Below are positions 9,528-18,895 of a stretch of 64,000 nt of DNA, piece after piece (positions within the stretch are counted from its first letter, which is position 1; each line of letters begins with the position of its first letter). The translations under genes were made by a program, and so were the position numbers. The stretch lies in NCBI RefSeq assembly GCF_001562115.1, contig NZ_CP013926.1, positions 1,612,001 through 1,676,000 on the forward strand. The letters run 5' to 3'. The notes beneath the pieces are model-generated. The model had not been told where the DNA came from. It was given only the letters and a program-made list of their open reading frames with translations, and made no database searches. This DNA comes from Alteromonas stellipolaris. Lineage in GTDB: Bacteria > Pseudomonadota > Gammaproteobacteria > Enterobacterales > Alteromonadaceae.

Positions 9528-10230
9528 AGACTTCATTATAACGCAATGCAAAAGCAGACCGATACAGAAACTTTGATGTGCCTTAAAAATAAAACCCTTT
9601 GACTACTTTTGATACTAAACGAGCATTTAGCACAGAAAAACCGCATTATCTGGGCTTATTTACCCCTCACGCCTTGCTTAATTTGAACCTTTGATGCCAT
9701 AATAAAAACTGTATTTTACGCGGCCAAATCATGCCGGTGAAAAACAACATTTAACATAGTGAGCATTTAGAGCTGGTTAATTCGTTACCCGCTTATTTCG
9801 CCACTTTTGTTATCCATAAGAACAGCGTCACGTTCCAATTGCATTATTCAATAAACACGCAATTTTATATCTGGAACGAGAATTATAGAGGCAACGACTA
9901 CACTGCCGTTAGATAATTCAGATGCTGTTTGCGAACATAAAATAAGTTCGCCGTTTAGCTAACAGAATTGAATTGACAAACAAGCGCCAGCCTAAGAGCG
10001 GTGTTTGTTAAAAAGATAGATAGAGATAAGGGTATGTCGCTCCCGACATTCTTAAGAACAATATAAAACGCGGAACGAGTAACGAAAAACGTTACATGCC
10101 ACGTAAGTTCAAGGATAATGCGGCGTTACAACAAGGTCCCCGTACAATCGTGAGATTGCGCGGTGAGTGTTTGTACATGTCACTTTAATTTTGTATCTGG
10201 ACGGCTGTATTAAAAACAGAGTTAGATACA
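9528..10230 (+). promoter_or_regulatory. Long rluC-rne intergenic region with presumed rne 5' UTR
   Basis: About 700 non-coding bases precede rne. In E. coli a 361-base rne leader folds into hairpins that RNase E recognises for autoregulation, so the unusual length here suggests the same. Candidate stems are GTAACG-AAAAA-CGTTAC (10079-10095) and CAATC-GTGA-GATTG (10145-10158). Divergent promoters for rluC and rne must also lie here; I could not place them confidently. Autoregulation is inference from the family. Confidence 0.5.
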
Positions 10231-13200
10231 ATGAAAAGAATGTTAATTAATGCAACTCAATTAGAAGAGTTGCGTGTTGCCCTTGTTGATGGGCAGCGGT
10301 TATACGATTTGGACATCGAAAGTCCTGGGCACGAACAGAAAAAAGCAAACATTTACAAAGGTAAAATAACCCGCGTTGAGCCAAGCCTCGAAGCGGCATT
10401 CGTAGACTACGGCGCAGATCGCCACGGTTTCCTACCTCTTAAAGAAATCGCTCGCACTTACTTCCCCAAAGGCTATCGTTTCGAAGGCCGCCCAAACATC
10501 AAAGATGTCATTAAGGAAGGCCAAGAAGTTATCATTCAGATTGATAAAGAAGAACGTGGTCAAAAAGGCGCAGCGCTTACTACTTTCTTATCACTCGCAG
10601 GTAGCTACCTAGTATTAATGCCTAACAACCCTCGTGCCGGCGGTATTTCTCGTCGTATCGAAGGTGATGAGCGTACAGAACTTAAAGAATCTTTGAACAA
10701 ACTAGACCTGCCTGATGGCATGGGCTTAATTGTTCGTACCGCAGGCGTAGGGAAATCTTACGAAGAATTAGAGTGGGACTTAAAAGTACTACTTACCCAT
10801 TGGGAAGCAATTTCTAAAGTGGCTGAAGAGCGTGAAGCGCCCTTCTTAATTCACCAAGAAAGTAACGTAATTGTACGTGCAATTCGTGACTATTTACGTC
10901 GCGATATTGGTGAAATCTTAATTGATAAAACAAGCATCTACGAACAAGCATTGCAGCACATCCAACTTGTGCGCCCTGACTTTGCCAACCGCGTGAAACT
11001 TTATCGTGGCGAAGTACCTTTGTTCAGTCATTATCAAATTGAGAGCCAAATTGAGTCGGCCTTCCAACGTGAAGTTCGCTTACCTTCTGGTGGTTCAATT
11101 GTTATCGACCCTACTGAAGCACTTACCTCTATTGATATCAACTCTGCCCGTGCAACAAAAGGCGGTGATATTGAAGAAACAGCACTAAATACGAACCTTG
11201 AAGCAGCTGACGAAATTGCTCGTCAACTTCGTTTACGCGACTTAGGTGGCTTGGTTGTTATCGACTTTATCGATATGACCCCAGTACGTCACCAACGTGA
11301 AGTTGAAAACCGCATGAAAGACGCGGTTCGCAGCGATCGCGCTCGCGTTCAGCTAGGCCGTATCTCTCGCTTTGGCTTGCTGGAAATGTCACGTCAGCGT
11401 TTACGCCCATCATTGGGTGATTCAGCGCACCATGTGTGCCCTCGCTGTTCAGGTCACGGCACCATTCGTGGTACCGAGTCATTAGCACTGTCTATTTTGC
11501 GTATTCTTGAAGAAGAAAGCATTAAAGAAAACACAGGCCAAATTGAAGCACAGCTTCCTGTATCAGTAGCAACCTATTTGCTTAACGAAAAGCGTAAAGC
11601 GATTCAAAGCTTAGAAAAGCGCCATGGCGTTAACTTATTGCTTATCCCTAACGCCAACCTTGAAACACCTCACTACCAAGTAACACGCCGCCGTCCAGAT
11701 GATATTCTAGATGATGCAAGCTACGAAGTAGAGTTGATGCCAACGGTTGAAACGGAAACTGAAACCACAACTTCAGCGCCGGTTAAACGTGAAGAGCCAG
11801 CATTAAAAGGGCTAGTTGCTCCTACCGCTGCGCCAGTTGTTGCACCTAAAGCAGAAGCACCTGAAGCTAAAGCTGAAAGCTCACCCTCACTCTTTGCCCG
11901 CATTGGTAAATGGTTAGGTGATGTACTTGGCGGTGAAGACGAAAAAGCAAAGGCAGAAGCTGAAGCAAAAGAAAAAGAAAAGCAGAAGCAATCTGAAGGT
12001 CGCAACAACCGTGGCGGCAATCAGTCTCGCAACCGCAATGGCGATGATCGTCGTCGCAAACCAAGAAAGAACACTCGTCGTAACCAGCCTCAAAACAAAG
12101 ATGGTGAACAAGAACAGCGTACGCCACGTTCTGAGCAAGACGACAAGCCACGCGCGAGTAATAACAAAGGCCGTAAGCCTCGTAAACCTCGTGACGAGAC
12201 TCAGAAACTTAAGCAAGAGCAAAGTAGAGATAACACCCAAGACGAAGCGCCTAAGACACAAGATAACAAGTCTCAAGATGCTAAGCCTCAAGAAGCGCAG
12301 AAGAAACAAGAAGTGGCTGAGCGCCGCAAACGCAGAGATACTCGTCGCAGCGTACGTGTGAAAAAAGATGACAATACTCAGTCAAATGAAGCACCGGCTA
12401 GCAAACCAGTTAAATCTCTTGCCGTTGAGAAACCTAAACCTGCTAAAGCAGCGCCTGCTGAAACTGAAGAAGTTAATACTGCGCCAGTTCAATCAACTGA
12501 TGCACCAGCAGCTTCTGGATCAGCAGCACCAGTAGCGCAAGCCTCTCAACCAGCTGAAGTTAAGTCGACCACTGAACAAGATGCTCAATCTTCTTCAGAG
12601 CAAGCGAACAACGACACTGATGAAAATGGTCAAAAACGCGAAAGCCGTGGCCGTTCACGTCGTTCTCCTCGTCATGTTCGTGCTGCTGGTCAGCGCCGTA
12701 AGAAGGAAGCGCAGCAGTCTAATGATGACAACAGCGCTCCGGTAGATGAACAGTCAACTGCAAACGTTGAAACTACGCCTTCACAAGAAGCACCTGCTGC
12801 CGACGTGAGTAAATCAGCACCTCGTGCAGAAGATACTCAAGCGGCAATGCCAGGTAAACTTGAGGCAGATACTGCGCATACTCAAAACGAGAATGCCCAG
12901 CCAGCTACTGTTGATACCGCTGCCGAAAATGCTGAAGCGCCTACTGTTGCTAAGACAGAAGACACTCAAGCCACTAAGCCTGGTGTATTAGCCCCATCGG
13001 AAGAAAAGGCAGCGCCTGCGACAACAGAAACTGCAACCGCTAAGCCAGAAGCTCCAAAAGCTGAAACAGCATCTGAAGTCGTTCAAGACGAAATGCAGTT
13101 CGAGTTAGCTTCGCCAAAAAGTGAAGCGGATGCGCCTAAGCCAGCTAAAGCTGAAGTTACTCCTGCACCTGTCGCCGAAGCTGCACCTAAACAGGTTGAA

Positions 13201-13530
13201 ATAAACCTAGGTGACGATTCGGCTAAAGCAGCAAGTGAAACTAAAACTAAGCCTGTGCCAAAAGCGAACCTTAAGAAAGCGAAAGCTGCGGTAACTAAGC
13301 CTATTACTACAGGTGCACCTGCTAGCAGCCGTGGCCGCATTAATGCATCTGCGCCAATGGCAGCACCTGCATCGGTTGATGATACTTTCAATGACGTAGC
13401 GCTTACCGCTAAGTCTGATGATAGCCGCCCAGCCATTGTAGTATCGGGTAGAAGCGCAGCTATTGCGAAAGCAAGTGCCGCTGCATCAGCACCAACAACA
13501 CTCCCAGCCAGTGTTGATGAAAACGCCTAA
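10231..13530 (+). CDS. rne: Ribonuclease E, degradosome endoribonuclease
   Basis: Essential endonuclease for mRNA decay and rRNA/tRNA maturation, and scaffold of the degradosome. The N-terminal 500 residues closely follow E. coli: S1 domain (about 35-125), 5'-sensor, and DNase-I-like domain with metal-binding Asp302 and Asp345. The zinc-link cysteines are Cys403 and Cys406 (CPRCSGHG). An amphipathic helix (about 551-567, [16 protein letters not shown]) corresponds to the membrane-anchor segment A. The remaining roughly 500 residues are a disordered, Arg-rich then Ala/Pro/Glu/Lys-rich scaffold. A near-terminal [13 protein letters not shown] resembles the PNPase-binding tail of enterobacterial RNase E. 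Total length is 1099 residues. Within the tail the phrases [12 protein letters not shown] and [12 protein letters not shown] form a degenerate repeat. Confidence 0.97.
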   Translation: MKRMLINATQLEELRVALVDGQRLYDLDIESPGHEQKKANIYKGKITRVEPSLEAAFVDYGADRHGFLPLKEIARTYFPKGYRFEGRPNIKDVIKEGQEVIIQIDKEERGQKGAALTTFLSLAGSYLVLMPNNPRAGGISRRIEGDERTELKESLNKLDLPDGMGLIVRTAGVGKSYEELEWDLKVLLTHWEAISKVAEEREAPFLIHQESNVIVRAIRDYLRRDIGEILIDKTSIYEQALQHIQLVRPDFANRVKLYRGEVPLFSHYQIESQIESAFQREVRLPSGGSIVIDPTEALTSIDINSARATKGGDIEETALNTNLEAADEIARQLRLRDLGGLVVIDFIDMTPVRHQREVENRMKDAVRSDRARVQLGRISRFGLLEMSRQRLRPSLGDSAHHVCPRCSGHGTIRGTESLALSILRILEEESIKENTGQIEAQLPVSVATYLLNEKRKAIQSLEKRHGVNLLLIPNANLETPHYQVTRRRPDDILDDASYEVELMPTVETETETTTSAPVKREEPALKGLVAPTAAPVVAPKAEAPEAKAESSPSLFARIGKWLGDVLGGEDEKAKAEAEAKEKEKQKQSEGRNNRGGNQSRNRNGDDRRRKPRKNTRRNQPQNKDGEQEQRTPRSEQDDKPRASNNKGRKPRKPRDETQKLKQEQSRDNTQDEAPKTQDNKSQDAKPQEAQKKQEVAERRKRRDTRRSVRVKKDDNTQSNEAPASKPVKSLAVEKPKPAKAAPAETEEVNTAPVQSTDAPAASGSAAPVAQASQPAEVKSTTEQDAQSSSEQANNDTDENGQKRESRGRSRRSPRHVRAAGQRRKKEAQQSNDDNSAPVDEQSTANVETTPSQEAPAADVSKSAPRAEDTQAAMPGKLEADTAHTQNENAQPATVDTAAENAEAPTVAKTEDTQATKPGVLAPSEEKAAPATTETATAKPEAPKAETASEVVQDEMQFELASPKSEADAPKPAKAEVTPAPVAEAAPKQVEINLGDDSAKAASETKTKPVPKANLKKAKAAVTKPITTGAPASSRGRINASAPMAAPASVDDTFNDVALTAKSDDSRPAIVVSGRSAAIAKASAAASAPTTLPASVDENA

Positions 13531-13557
13531 GCGTGACTAGCAAAGCCCTAGTTACTG

Positions 13558-13587
13558 ATAACGATAGTCACTGCTGACTATCGTTAT
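13558..13587 (+). repeat. Perfect 13-bp hairpin behind rne
   Basis: ATAACGATAGTCA-CTGC-TGACTATCGTTAT lies 28 bases after the rne stop. It has no U tract, so it probably stabilises the mRNA 3' end rather than terminating. The true terminator follows at 13621. Confidence 0.6.
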
Positions 13588-13620
13588 TACTAGGAACTAA
13601 GGTTGCTAATAAACGATAAG

Positions 13621-13644
13621 AAGCCGCTTAATTGCGGCTTTTTT
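13621..13644 (+). terminator. Intrinsic terminator of rne
   Basis: A 7-bp GC-rich stem AAGCCGC-TTAATT-GCGGCTT is followed directly by a run of T on the plus strand, a textbook rho-independent terminator. Confidence 0.85.
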
Positions 13645-13682
13645 ATTGGTTGATTATATTATTGCACTGTGGGAGTAAGGCA

Positions 13683-14774
13683 ATGGATAAAGTTAAACCC
13701 AGCTTGATTGATTGGTTAGCAAGAGCAACCAATAAAGAGGTGCACTCCCCATTGCTTATTCAGTCACTCTGGAGTGGTTATGGCGCGTGCTTTCGCGCTA
13801 CTTTGTTTGATAACGCTGATAACTCCTTAACACCTGTAGTGGCGAAGTGCGTTCAACCTTCTTTAGAGATCAGCCACCCTAAAGGATGGCAAAGCAATAC
13901 CAGTCATCTTAGAAAATGCCGTTCATTTGAGGTAGAGCACTACTTTTACACCCAATTGCAACCTAGCACTAATGCAAACTGCTTAACTCCTACGTGCTTA
14001 GCAGCCGCTAGCGAAACCAGCGTCACTTCAAATACACCTGCAAATTCCGCGGCTAATCTAGACGCCAAGGCAGTCATTAACGTAGATAATAATTTAGAGT
14101 CTAGTGGTGATAACAATAGCAGTGCACATATCTTAGTGATGGGCGATCTGGTTGACGCGGGATACACCCAATGTGCAACCTCGCTAAGTGTTAAACAAGC
14201 GCAGTCGGTATTGCGTTGGCTGGCAGCATTTCATGCCCGCTTTATGGGCATTGTTGATCCCCATGTTTGGCCAGAGGGCACTTACTGGCATTTGAGTACG
14301 AGGCAAGACGAATGGCAAGCTATGGAAGATAGCCCTTTAAAAAAAGAAGCCAACAGATTGTCGACCCAGCTTTCATCAGCACGGTTTCAAACCTTATTGC
14401 ACGGCGATGCCAAGGTTGCGAACTTTTGCTTTACGCCTGATTTTAGCCAATGCGCTGGTGTGGATTTTCAATACACGGGGTTAGGAGTAGGAATGAAAGA
14501 CGTGGCTTATTTTATTGGCAGCGCGTTAAGTGAAAGCGATCAACGAGCCCATACTACTAGCTGCTTAGATTATTATTTCGATTGCCTTGGCTCTCAGCTA
14601 ATAGGCACACAATACGAATTTCAATATCCTGAAATAGAACAGGAATGGCGAGCGCTATACCCCACTGCTTGCGCTGATTTTAATCGGTTCTTAGCGGGTT
14701 GGAGCCCCGACCACTGGAAAATAAACGGTGAATTGACGAGGCAAACCAATATCGCCTTGGCAACATTAATTTAG
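13683..14774 (+). CDS. Phosphotransferase of the choline/ecdysteroid-kinase-like fold
   Basis: A 363-residue protein-kinase-like small-molecule phosphotransferase. The C-terminal half carries the catalytic loop LHGDAKVANFCF (His-Gly-Asp ... Asn) and a metal-binding GVDFQYTGLG, the Brenner and DFG-equivalent motifs of the APH/CHK group. The stretch WLAAFHARFMG just before is typical of the EcKinase/CHK subgroup. Start ATG 13683 has a strong GGAGTAAGG just upstream; an upstream TTG would overlap the rne terminator. It ends four bases inside the convergent tetR-type gene. The substrate is unknown; an antibiotic-resistance role is not indicated by anything seen. Confidence 0.7.
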   Translation: MDKVKPSLIDWLARATNKEVHSPLLIQSLWSGYGACFRATLFDNADNSLTPVVAKCVQPSLEISHPKGWQSNTSHLRKCRSFEVEHYFYTQLQPSTNANCLTPTCLAAASETSVTSNTPANSAANLDAKAVINVDNNLESSGDNNSSAHILVMGDLVDAGYTQCATSLSVKQAQSVLRWLAAFHARFMGIVDPHVWPEGTYWHLSTRQDEWQAMEDSPLKKEANRLSTQLSSARFQTLLHGDAKVANFCFTPDFSQCAGVDFQYTGLGVGMKDVAYFIGSALSESDQRAHTTSCLDYYFDCLGSQLIGTQYEFQYPEIEQEWRALYPTACADFNRFLAGWSPDHWKINGELTRQTNIALATLI

Positions 14775-15349
14775 TGTTTTTTCCAAGGTAACCAGGGTAA
14801 ACTCAGCCTCAGGCTTTCAAGTACATCAGCCTCATTTGGCTGCTGATAGCCGTAAACCCGAATACCAAAAATAGCCATCATGACCGATGTGGCATACACT
14901 TCACTCAGCGCTTCACCATATTCGCTAGCAATCGCTAGTTTGTATTGGGCTTTAGTTCGGCTTAAGCAGCTACCAGCGAGCTCTGCCAGTTTAGGTTCGG
15001 TGCTGGTAAGTTCCAATTGGGTTTTAATGATAAAGCAGCTTGCATATTCTTTTTGGGTGTAGTCTTTCTGCCCTCTTGCGGCCACCATGTCGGTCAGCAG
15101 CATAATAATGCCCTCGCCTGCTCCATGCGCCATTGCTCGCTTCATTTTGTCAGCACTACGCTGTGCGTACCGGTCCAGGCTTGCAATAAACAACTGCTCT
15201 TTGTTACCAAAGCTATTATATAAACTACCAGGCTTTAATCCTGTGGTGCTGGTGACGTCTTGCATTGACGTACCATGGTAGCCTTGTTGCCAAAACAGCA
15301 TAATGGTTTTATCCAAAATGCTGTTTTTATCGAATTGTGCTTTAGCCAT
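14771..15349 (-). CDS. TetR-family transcriptional regulator
   Basis: A 192-residue repressor-type protein. The N-terminal helix-turn-helix is clear: ILDKTIMLFWQQGYHGTSMQDVTSTTGLKPGSLYNSFGNKEQLF (given in pieces: TSMQDV, GLKPGSLYNSFGNKE). The ligand domain fills the rest. An ATG at 15347-15349, with AAGG eight bases upstream, is preferred to the adjacent GTG. Two 20-bp TTTTGA-N8-TCAAAA sites lie just upstream between this gene and the divergent HAD gene, so it probably represses both and is released by an unknown ligand. Confidence 0.88.
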   Translation of the reverse strand: MAKAQFDKNSILDKTIMLFWQQGYHGTSMQDVTSTTGLKPGSLYNSFGNKEQLFIASLDRYAQRSADKMKRAMAHGAGEGIIMLLTDMVAARGQKDYTQKEYASCFIIKTQLELTSTEPKLAELAGSCLSRTKAQYKLAIASEYGEALSEVYATSVMMAIFGIRVYGYQQPNEADVLESLRLSLPWLPWKKH

Positions 15350-15403
15350 CACGAGAGCCTTTCGTTCGTTTATTCTCTATTTATCTGTTTTACATCATAA
15401 CAA

Positions 15404-15423
15404 TTTTGAACAAACACTCAAAA
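15404..15423. promoter_or_regulatory. Probable TetR operator 1
   Basis: TTTTGAACAAACACTCAAAA: 6-bp inverted arms TTTTGA/TCAAAA around eight bases. Its arms are identical to those of the site at 15457-15476. It lies 55 bases upstream of the TetR-type start codon. Confidence 0.65.
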
Positions 15424-15456
15424 AGTTATTGAACACTAGTGCAAAGTCCTTTATCG

Positions 15457-15476
15457 TTTTGAGCAATCATTCAAAA
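15457..15476. promoter_or_regulatory. Probable TetR operator 2
   Basis: TTTTGAGCAATCATTCAAAA: same arms and spacing as operator 1, centred 53 bases away (about five helical turns). It lies about 100 bases upstream of the HAD gene start. Between them, CACTAGTG (centre near 15438) is a shorter, less similar palindrome. Confidence 0.65.
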
Positions 15477-15577
15477 TGTAAGCACCTATTTTTAGGTCTC
15501 TACTTTTAGATCCTCCGTCAAACTAGCGCCTATTATTCATTCGCTTACTTAGCCTACTCATTAAAAAAGGACATCCT

Positions 15578-16348
15578 ATGAAACGATTTATTACTGCGGC
15601 ACTTCTCATATTGCCGTTATTTTCAAGCTATGCTCAACAGCCTGCTGACACCACAATGGAAAAGGCTAAGCCTGTACCTCCTAAAGTTATTTTCTTCGAT
15701 GTAAATGAAACCTTGCTCGACCTTACTGCAATGCGCAGCTCCGTAGGCGAAGCGCTAGGAGGCCGTAATGAGTTACTACCTTTGTGGTTTTCAACTATGC
15801 TTCATCACTCGCTGGTAGACTCTACCACCCAGCGTTTTCACACTTTCGGTGAAATTGGTGTGGCGTCGTTACTAATGGTGGCTGAAATAGAAGGTATTTC
15901 GCTAACCCAAGAACAAGCTAAAACCGCTATTGTTACCCCACTACGTAGTTTGCCGCCTCATGCAGATGTACGTAGTGGCTTACAAGCGTTGAAAGATAAA
16001 GGTTATACACTGGTAAGCTTGACCAACTCTTCTAACCAAGGTGTGTATACCCAGTTCAAGAATGCTGACTTGCTTGAATTTTTTGAACACCGCTTAAGTG
16101 TTGAAGATATCAATCTATACAAACCTGATCTTCGCACTTACGCATGGGCCGCTGAAAAAATGGGGATTAAACCTGAAGATGCCATGCTGGTTGCAGCACA
16201 TGGTTGGGATATCGCTGGCGCTAAACAAGCCGGTTGGCAAGCTGCCTTTATTGCCCGCCCAGGAAAGGTATTGTATCCACTGGCTATTGCGCCAGATTAC
16301 AACGTGAATGACTTAAACGAGTTGGTTGAAATGCTTCCTAAGCAATAA
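15578..16348 (+). CDS. Secreted type II haloacid-dehalogenase-like HAD protein
   Basis: A 256-residue HAD protein resembling L-2-haloacid dehalogenases, with an apparent Sec signal peptide (residues 1-19, cleavage after SYA), so it is predicted periplasmic. Conserved are nucleophile Asp41 (FFDVNETLLD), Ser152 (LTNSSNQ), Lys182 with Tyr188 six residues later, and Asp211 in HGWDIAGAKQAG. The halide-binding arginine of characterised enzymes (LWRQ-type motif) appears replaced by Phe71 (LWFSTM). True dehalogenase activity is therefore doubtful, and a phosphatase or other C-X hydrolase is possible. It is divergent from the TetR-type gene with two operators between them. Confidence 0.72.
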   Translation: MKRFITAALLILPLFSSYAQQPADTTMEKAKPVPPKVIFFDVNETLLDLTAMRSSVGEALGGRNELLPLWFSTMLHHSLVDSTTQRFHTFGEIGVASLLMVAEIEGISLTQEQAKTAIVTPLRSLPPHADVRSGLQALKDKGYTLVSLTNSSNQGVYTQFKNADLLEFFEHRLSVEDINLYKPDLRTYAWAAEKMGIKPEDAMLVAAHGWDIAGAKQAGWQAAFIARPGKVLYPLAIAPDYNVNDLNELVEMLPKQ

Positions 16349-16365
16349 CGGTTACCGGTATTTTT

Positions 16366-16389
16366 AAGGGCTGGTGTTTACCAGCCCTT
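16366..16389 (+). terminator. Hairpin between the HAD gene and elaA
   Basis: A 10-bp perfect stem AAGGGCTGGT-GTTT-ACCAGCCCTT between two convergent genes, followed on the plus strand by ATTCCTTT. It probably ends the HAD-gene transcript; the U tract is weak. Confidence 0.6.
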
Positions 16390-16410
16390 ATTCCTTTAGC
16401 AGTACTTGAA

Positions 16411-16869
16411 TCAAGCTACTGCTTTACGCTTCATATCTACGTGGGGTATATCATCTTCTAAATACATTTGAGAGGTTTGCACAAAACCAAATTTACGATA
16501 AAAGGCTAACAAGTATTCTTGTGCACCAATTTCAATATCTTCTTTCGGCCACAAGTTTTCACACTGTTTGATAGCCTCAGTTAACAAACTTTTCCCTGCA
16601 CCATTACCTCTGAAATCTGCATGGGTAGCCACTCTGCCAATACTGACGCCAGGATAACTAACTCCCGCAGGTATTAAACGCGCATAAGCGACTAACATGT
16701 CGCCGTTAAAACCCAATAAATGTCGCGTATCGCTATGTCTGTCTTTTTCATCAAGCTCAGGGTATGGGCATGTTTGCTCTACCACAAATACGTCTACTCG
16801 AAGTTTCATAAGCTCGAATAACTGATGGGTATTGAGCTGGCTAAATGTTAAAACTTTCCAAGAAATCAT
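16411..16869 (-). CDS. elaA: GNAT-family N-acetyltransferase ElaA
   Basis: A 152-residue single-domain GNAT protein of the ElaA group. The N-terminal LMKLRVDVFVVEQTCPYPELDEKD is the ElaA signature (LR..VFVVEQ, PY.E.D..D). The acetyl-CoA loop is VGRVATHADFRGNGAGKSLL (about residues 76-95), with the Q/R-x-x-G-x-G/A turn readable as RGNGAG. The acceptor substrate of ElaA is not established. It is convergent with the HAD gene and stands alone. Confidence 0.88.
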   Translation of the reverse strand: MISWKVLTFSQLNTHQLFELMKLRVDVFVVEQTCPYPELDEKDRHSDTRHLLGFNGDMLVAYARLIPAGVSYPGVSIGRVATHADFRGNGAGKSLLTEAIKQCENLWPKEDIEIGAQEYLLAFYRKFGFVQTSQMYLEDDIPHVDMKRKAVA

Positions 16870-17034
16870 AAGGCTGGTTATTCACTCTTTATTTATGGGG
16901 CTATTTTTATCAAACCTGCATGAAGATAGCACTAAAAAATGAACGGATAAATCAATGAACCAAATGGGATTTGTGCCGTCAGAACAATTATCTATAAACC
17001 ATGAGACTGGCACTTCTCTTATTAAAGGTAATTT

Positions 17035-17262
17035 ATGTTTAACAGCAAACTCGCGTCCTTCGCTTTAGTGGTAACTGTATCCCCGTTATTATTCGCCTGC
17101 ACATCGCAAGATTTATACGAGGCCACGCAAGAGAACCGCCTTCAAGAATGCCGTAAACTCTATGGCGCACAACGAGAAGAGTGCGAAGCTCAATATCAAA
17201 AGAGCTATGACACCTACGAGCGAGAGAGAAATGAGGTTATTAACAAGGGCAAGCAAAAGTAA
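17035..17262 (+). CDS. Small predicted lipoprotein
   Basis: A 75-residue protein with a lipoprotein signal: a hydrophobic stretch ending LLFAC, giving a lipobox cysteine at residue 22. The mature part (about 54 residues) is charged and probably helical: RLQECRKLYGAQREECEAQYQKSYDTYERERN, read as two C-containing helices. The two remaining cysteines (in LQEC and REEC) could pair. Function unknown. It stands alone between elaA and a convergent LysR gene. A short ORF overlapping it in another frame is not credible. Confidence 0.7.
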   Translation: MFNSKLASFALVVTVSPLLFACTSQDLYEATQENRLQECRKLYGAQREECEAQYQKSYDTYERERNEVINKGKQK

Positions 17263-17366
17263 CTTATCAATCGTTATTCAAACGTTAGGTGTAACGCTTT
17301 TGAAAAGCGTTGTGCAGATTTCGTATGATCAACTTATTGAACAGCTTGTTAAATATCAACGCGAGA

Positions 17367-18269
17367 TTACGAATTCAAGTACACGTCTTTTGCTAGGGCA
17401 CTTTTGACATACTCTACGAATTTCTTCACTTTTTCTAGGTTATGACGGCCTTCAAGACTGACCACCTGTATAGGTAACTTAACATCGTTAAACTCATCTA
17501 ACACACTGACTAATTCGCCCTTCTCTATCGCATCTGCAACTTGGTACGACATAAGACGAGTTATACCTAATCCAGATTTTGCAGCGCTAATTGTTGAACG
17601 ATTTTGGTTACACTCAAATCTAGGCTGTAACCGAATTGCTACCGTTTTGCCGTTGCGCTTAAAATTCCACACCGGCGGTTCAGTAAAGTCACTTGGGTAC
17701 AGCAAGGTATGATGTTTTAAATCTTCTGGCGTGCTCAACGTTGGGGCATTAGCTAGATATTCTGCTGAGGCCACGGTTACCTTTCTTACATACCCCACCG
17801 TACTGGCATATAACCCAGAATCTTTAGGCTTACTAATTCTTATCGCCACATCAATATTTGTATCGAGTAAATCAACGATGTTGTCGTACATATAGCCATG
17901 CACATTCACTTCAGGGAAGTCTCGTAAAAACTGAACAATAATTGGCGTGATGTAAAGCTCACCAAATAAAACCGGCGCCGTCACACTCAGCGTGCCCTTC
18001 GGCAATAGCTGAACCCCCGCAATGGCGGCCTCACTTTGCGCAATATCTGCCAGGATTCTGTGTACGTCATTAAGATATTGTATGCCCGCTTCGGTTAAAC
18101 GAATACGACGTGTAGTACGATGAAATAATCGTGTGTTCAACTGAGCTTCTAGGGTAGCGATAGCCCGCGTTACCGCCGGAGGCGACATCGACAACTGCTC
18201 TGCAGCGTTTACAAAACTACCAAGCTTGGCGACTTCAGCAAATACTGACATTGCTTGTATTCTATCCAT
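17367..18269 (-). CDS. LysR-family transcriptional regulator
   Basis: A 300-residue LTTR. The winged helix-turn-helix spans about residues 1-60 (MDRIQAMSVFAEVAKLGSF ... AAEQLSMSPPAVTRAIATLE), followed by LFHRTTRRIRLTEAG. The C-terminal effector domain has the two-lobed SBP_2 pattern. It is divergent from the DUF1348-GST-PNPOx operon, with a 17-bp palindrome in the 153-base gap. By LTTR convention it likely activates that operon and represses itself. The inducer is unknown. Confidence 0.9.
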   Translation of the reverse strand: MDRIQAMSVFAEVAKLGSFVNAAEQLSMSPPAVTRAIATLEAQLNTRLFHRTTRRIRLTEAGIQYLNDVHRILADIAQSEAAIAGVQLLPKGTLSVTAPVLFGELYITPIIVQFLRDFPEVNVHGYMYDNIVDLLDTNIDVAIRISKPKDSGLYASTVGYVRKVTVASAEYLANAPTLSTPEDLKHHTLLYPSDFTEPPVWNFKRNGKTVAIRLQPRFECNQNRSTISAAKSGLGITRLMSYQVADAIEKGELVSVLDEFNDVKLPIQVVSLEGRHNLEKVKKFVEYVKSALAKDVYLNS

Positions 18270-18336
18270 AACGGGCTATTTGCTCTTTGCTAACGGGTTT
18301 AGCTAACTAGTCTACACACTTTATTGTTTCAAAAAA

Positions 18337-18353
18337 TGAAATTATAAATTTCA
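18337..18353. promoter_or_regulatory. Palindromic LysR-type binding site
   Basis: TGAAATT-ATA-AATTTCA is a perfect 17-bp palindrome midway between the LysR start (18269) and the operon start (18423). Its placement, A/T-rich dyad and T...A ends fit an LTTR recognition site. Assignment is by position only. Confidence 0.55.
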
Positions 18354-18422
18354 AAATTGAGTAATTATTTATTTTTATCAAGCAATCATACTAACTGCAA
18401 CTTAAATCACTAGGATGAGCTT

Positions 18423-18884
18423 GTGAGACCTCCACTTCCCCCTTTTACAAATGACACCGCTATTGAAAAAATTCGTATGGCAGAAGATGCTTGGAATAGT
18501 CGTTCGCCTAAGCGAGTTGCAGCAGCATATACGCCGGATTGTCAGTGGCGAAATCGTGCTGAGTTTATTACCGGAACAGCGCAAATTGAGGCCTTTTTAG
18601 CACGAAAATGGGCGCGAGAACTTAATTATAAGTTGGTTAAAGAGCTGTGGGCATACACTGAAAACCGTATTGCGGTGCGTTTTGCCTATGAATATCAAGA
18701 TGACTCAGGTCAATGGTTTCGGGCTTATGGTAACGAAAATTGGGAGTTCAACCCAGAAGGGTTGATGCAGCGCCGAATTGCCAGCATTAACGACCACACC
18801 ATAACTGACAACGAACGTAAGCTGACTTGGGAGGGCGATAGCCGCCCACTAGACTTCCCAGGGCTTACGGCACTTGGTTTATAA
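18423..18884 (+). CDS. NTF2-like protein of the DUF1348 family
   Basis: A 153-residue cystatin-like/NTF2-fold protein. The run [29 protein letters not shown] and the downstream [23 protein letters not shown] are the conserved DUF1348 core, and the tail ends RKLTWEG...RPLDFPGL as in relatives. No catalytic activity is established for the family. It starts with GTG (18423) and is the first gene of a three-gene unit with a glutathione transferase and a flavin-binding PNPOx-like protein, spaced 11 and 8 bases. A role in detoxification or redox stress is plausible from this context only. Confidence 0.8.
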   Translation: MRPPLPPFTNDTAIEKIRMAEDAWNSRSPKRVAAAYTPDCQWRNRAEFITGTAQIEAFLARKWARELNYKLVKELWAYTENRIAVRFAYEYQDDSGQWFRAYGNENWEFNPEGLMQRRIASINDHTITDNERKLTWEGDSRPLDFPGLTALGL

Positions 18885-18895
18885 GGCGAATATCA

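Noticed and set aside
11914..12361. Several overlapping reading frames on both strands inside rne
   Set aside because: They are shadows of the repetitive Lys/Arg/Glu/Gln codons in the RNase E scaffold and have low-complexity products.
13683..14774. Aminoglycoside resistance kinase
   Set aside because: The catalytic loop is shared across APH, choline and ecdysteroid kinases, and the rest of the sequence does not resemble known resistance enzymes.
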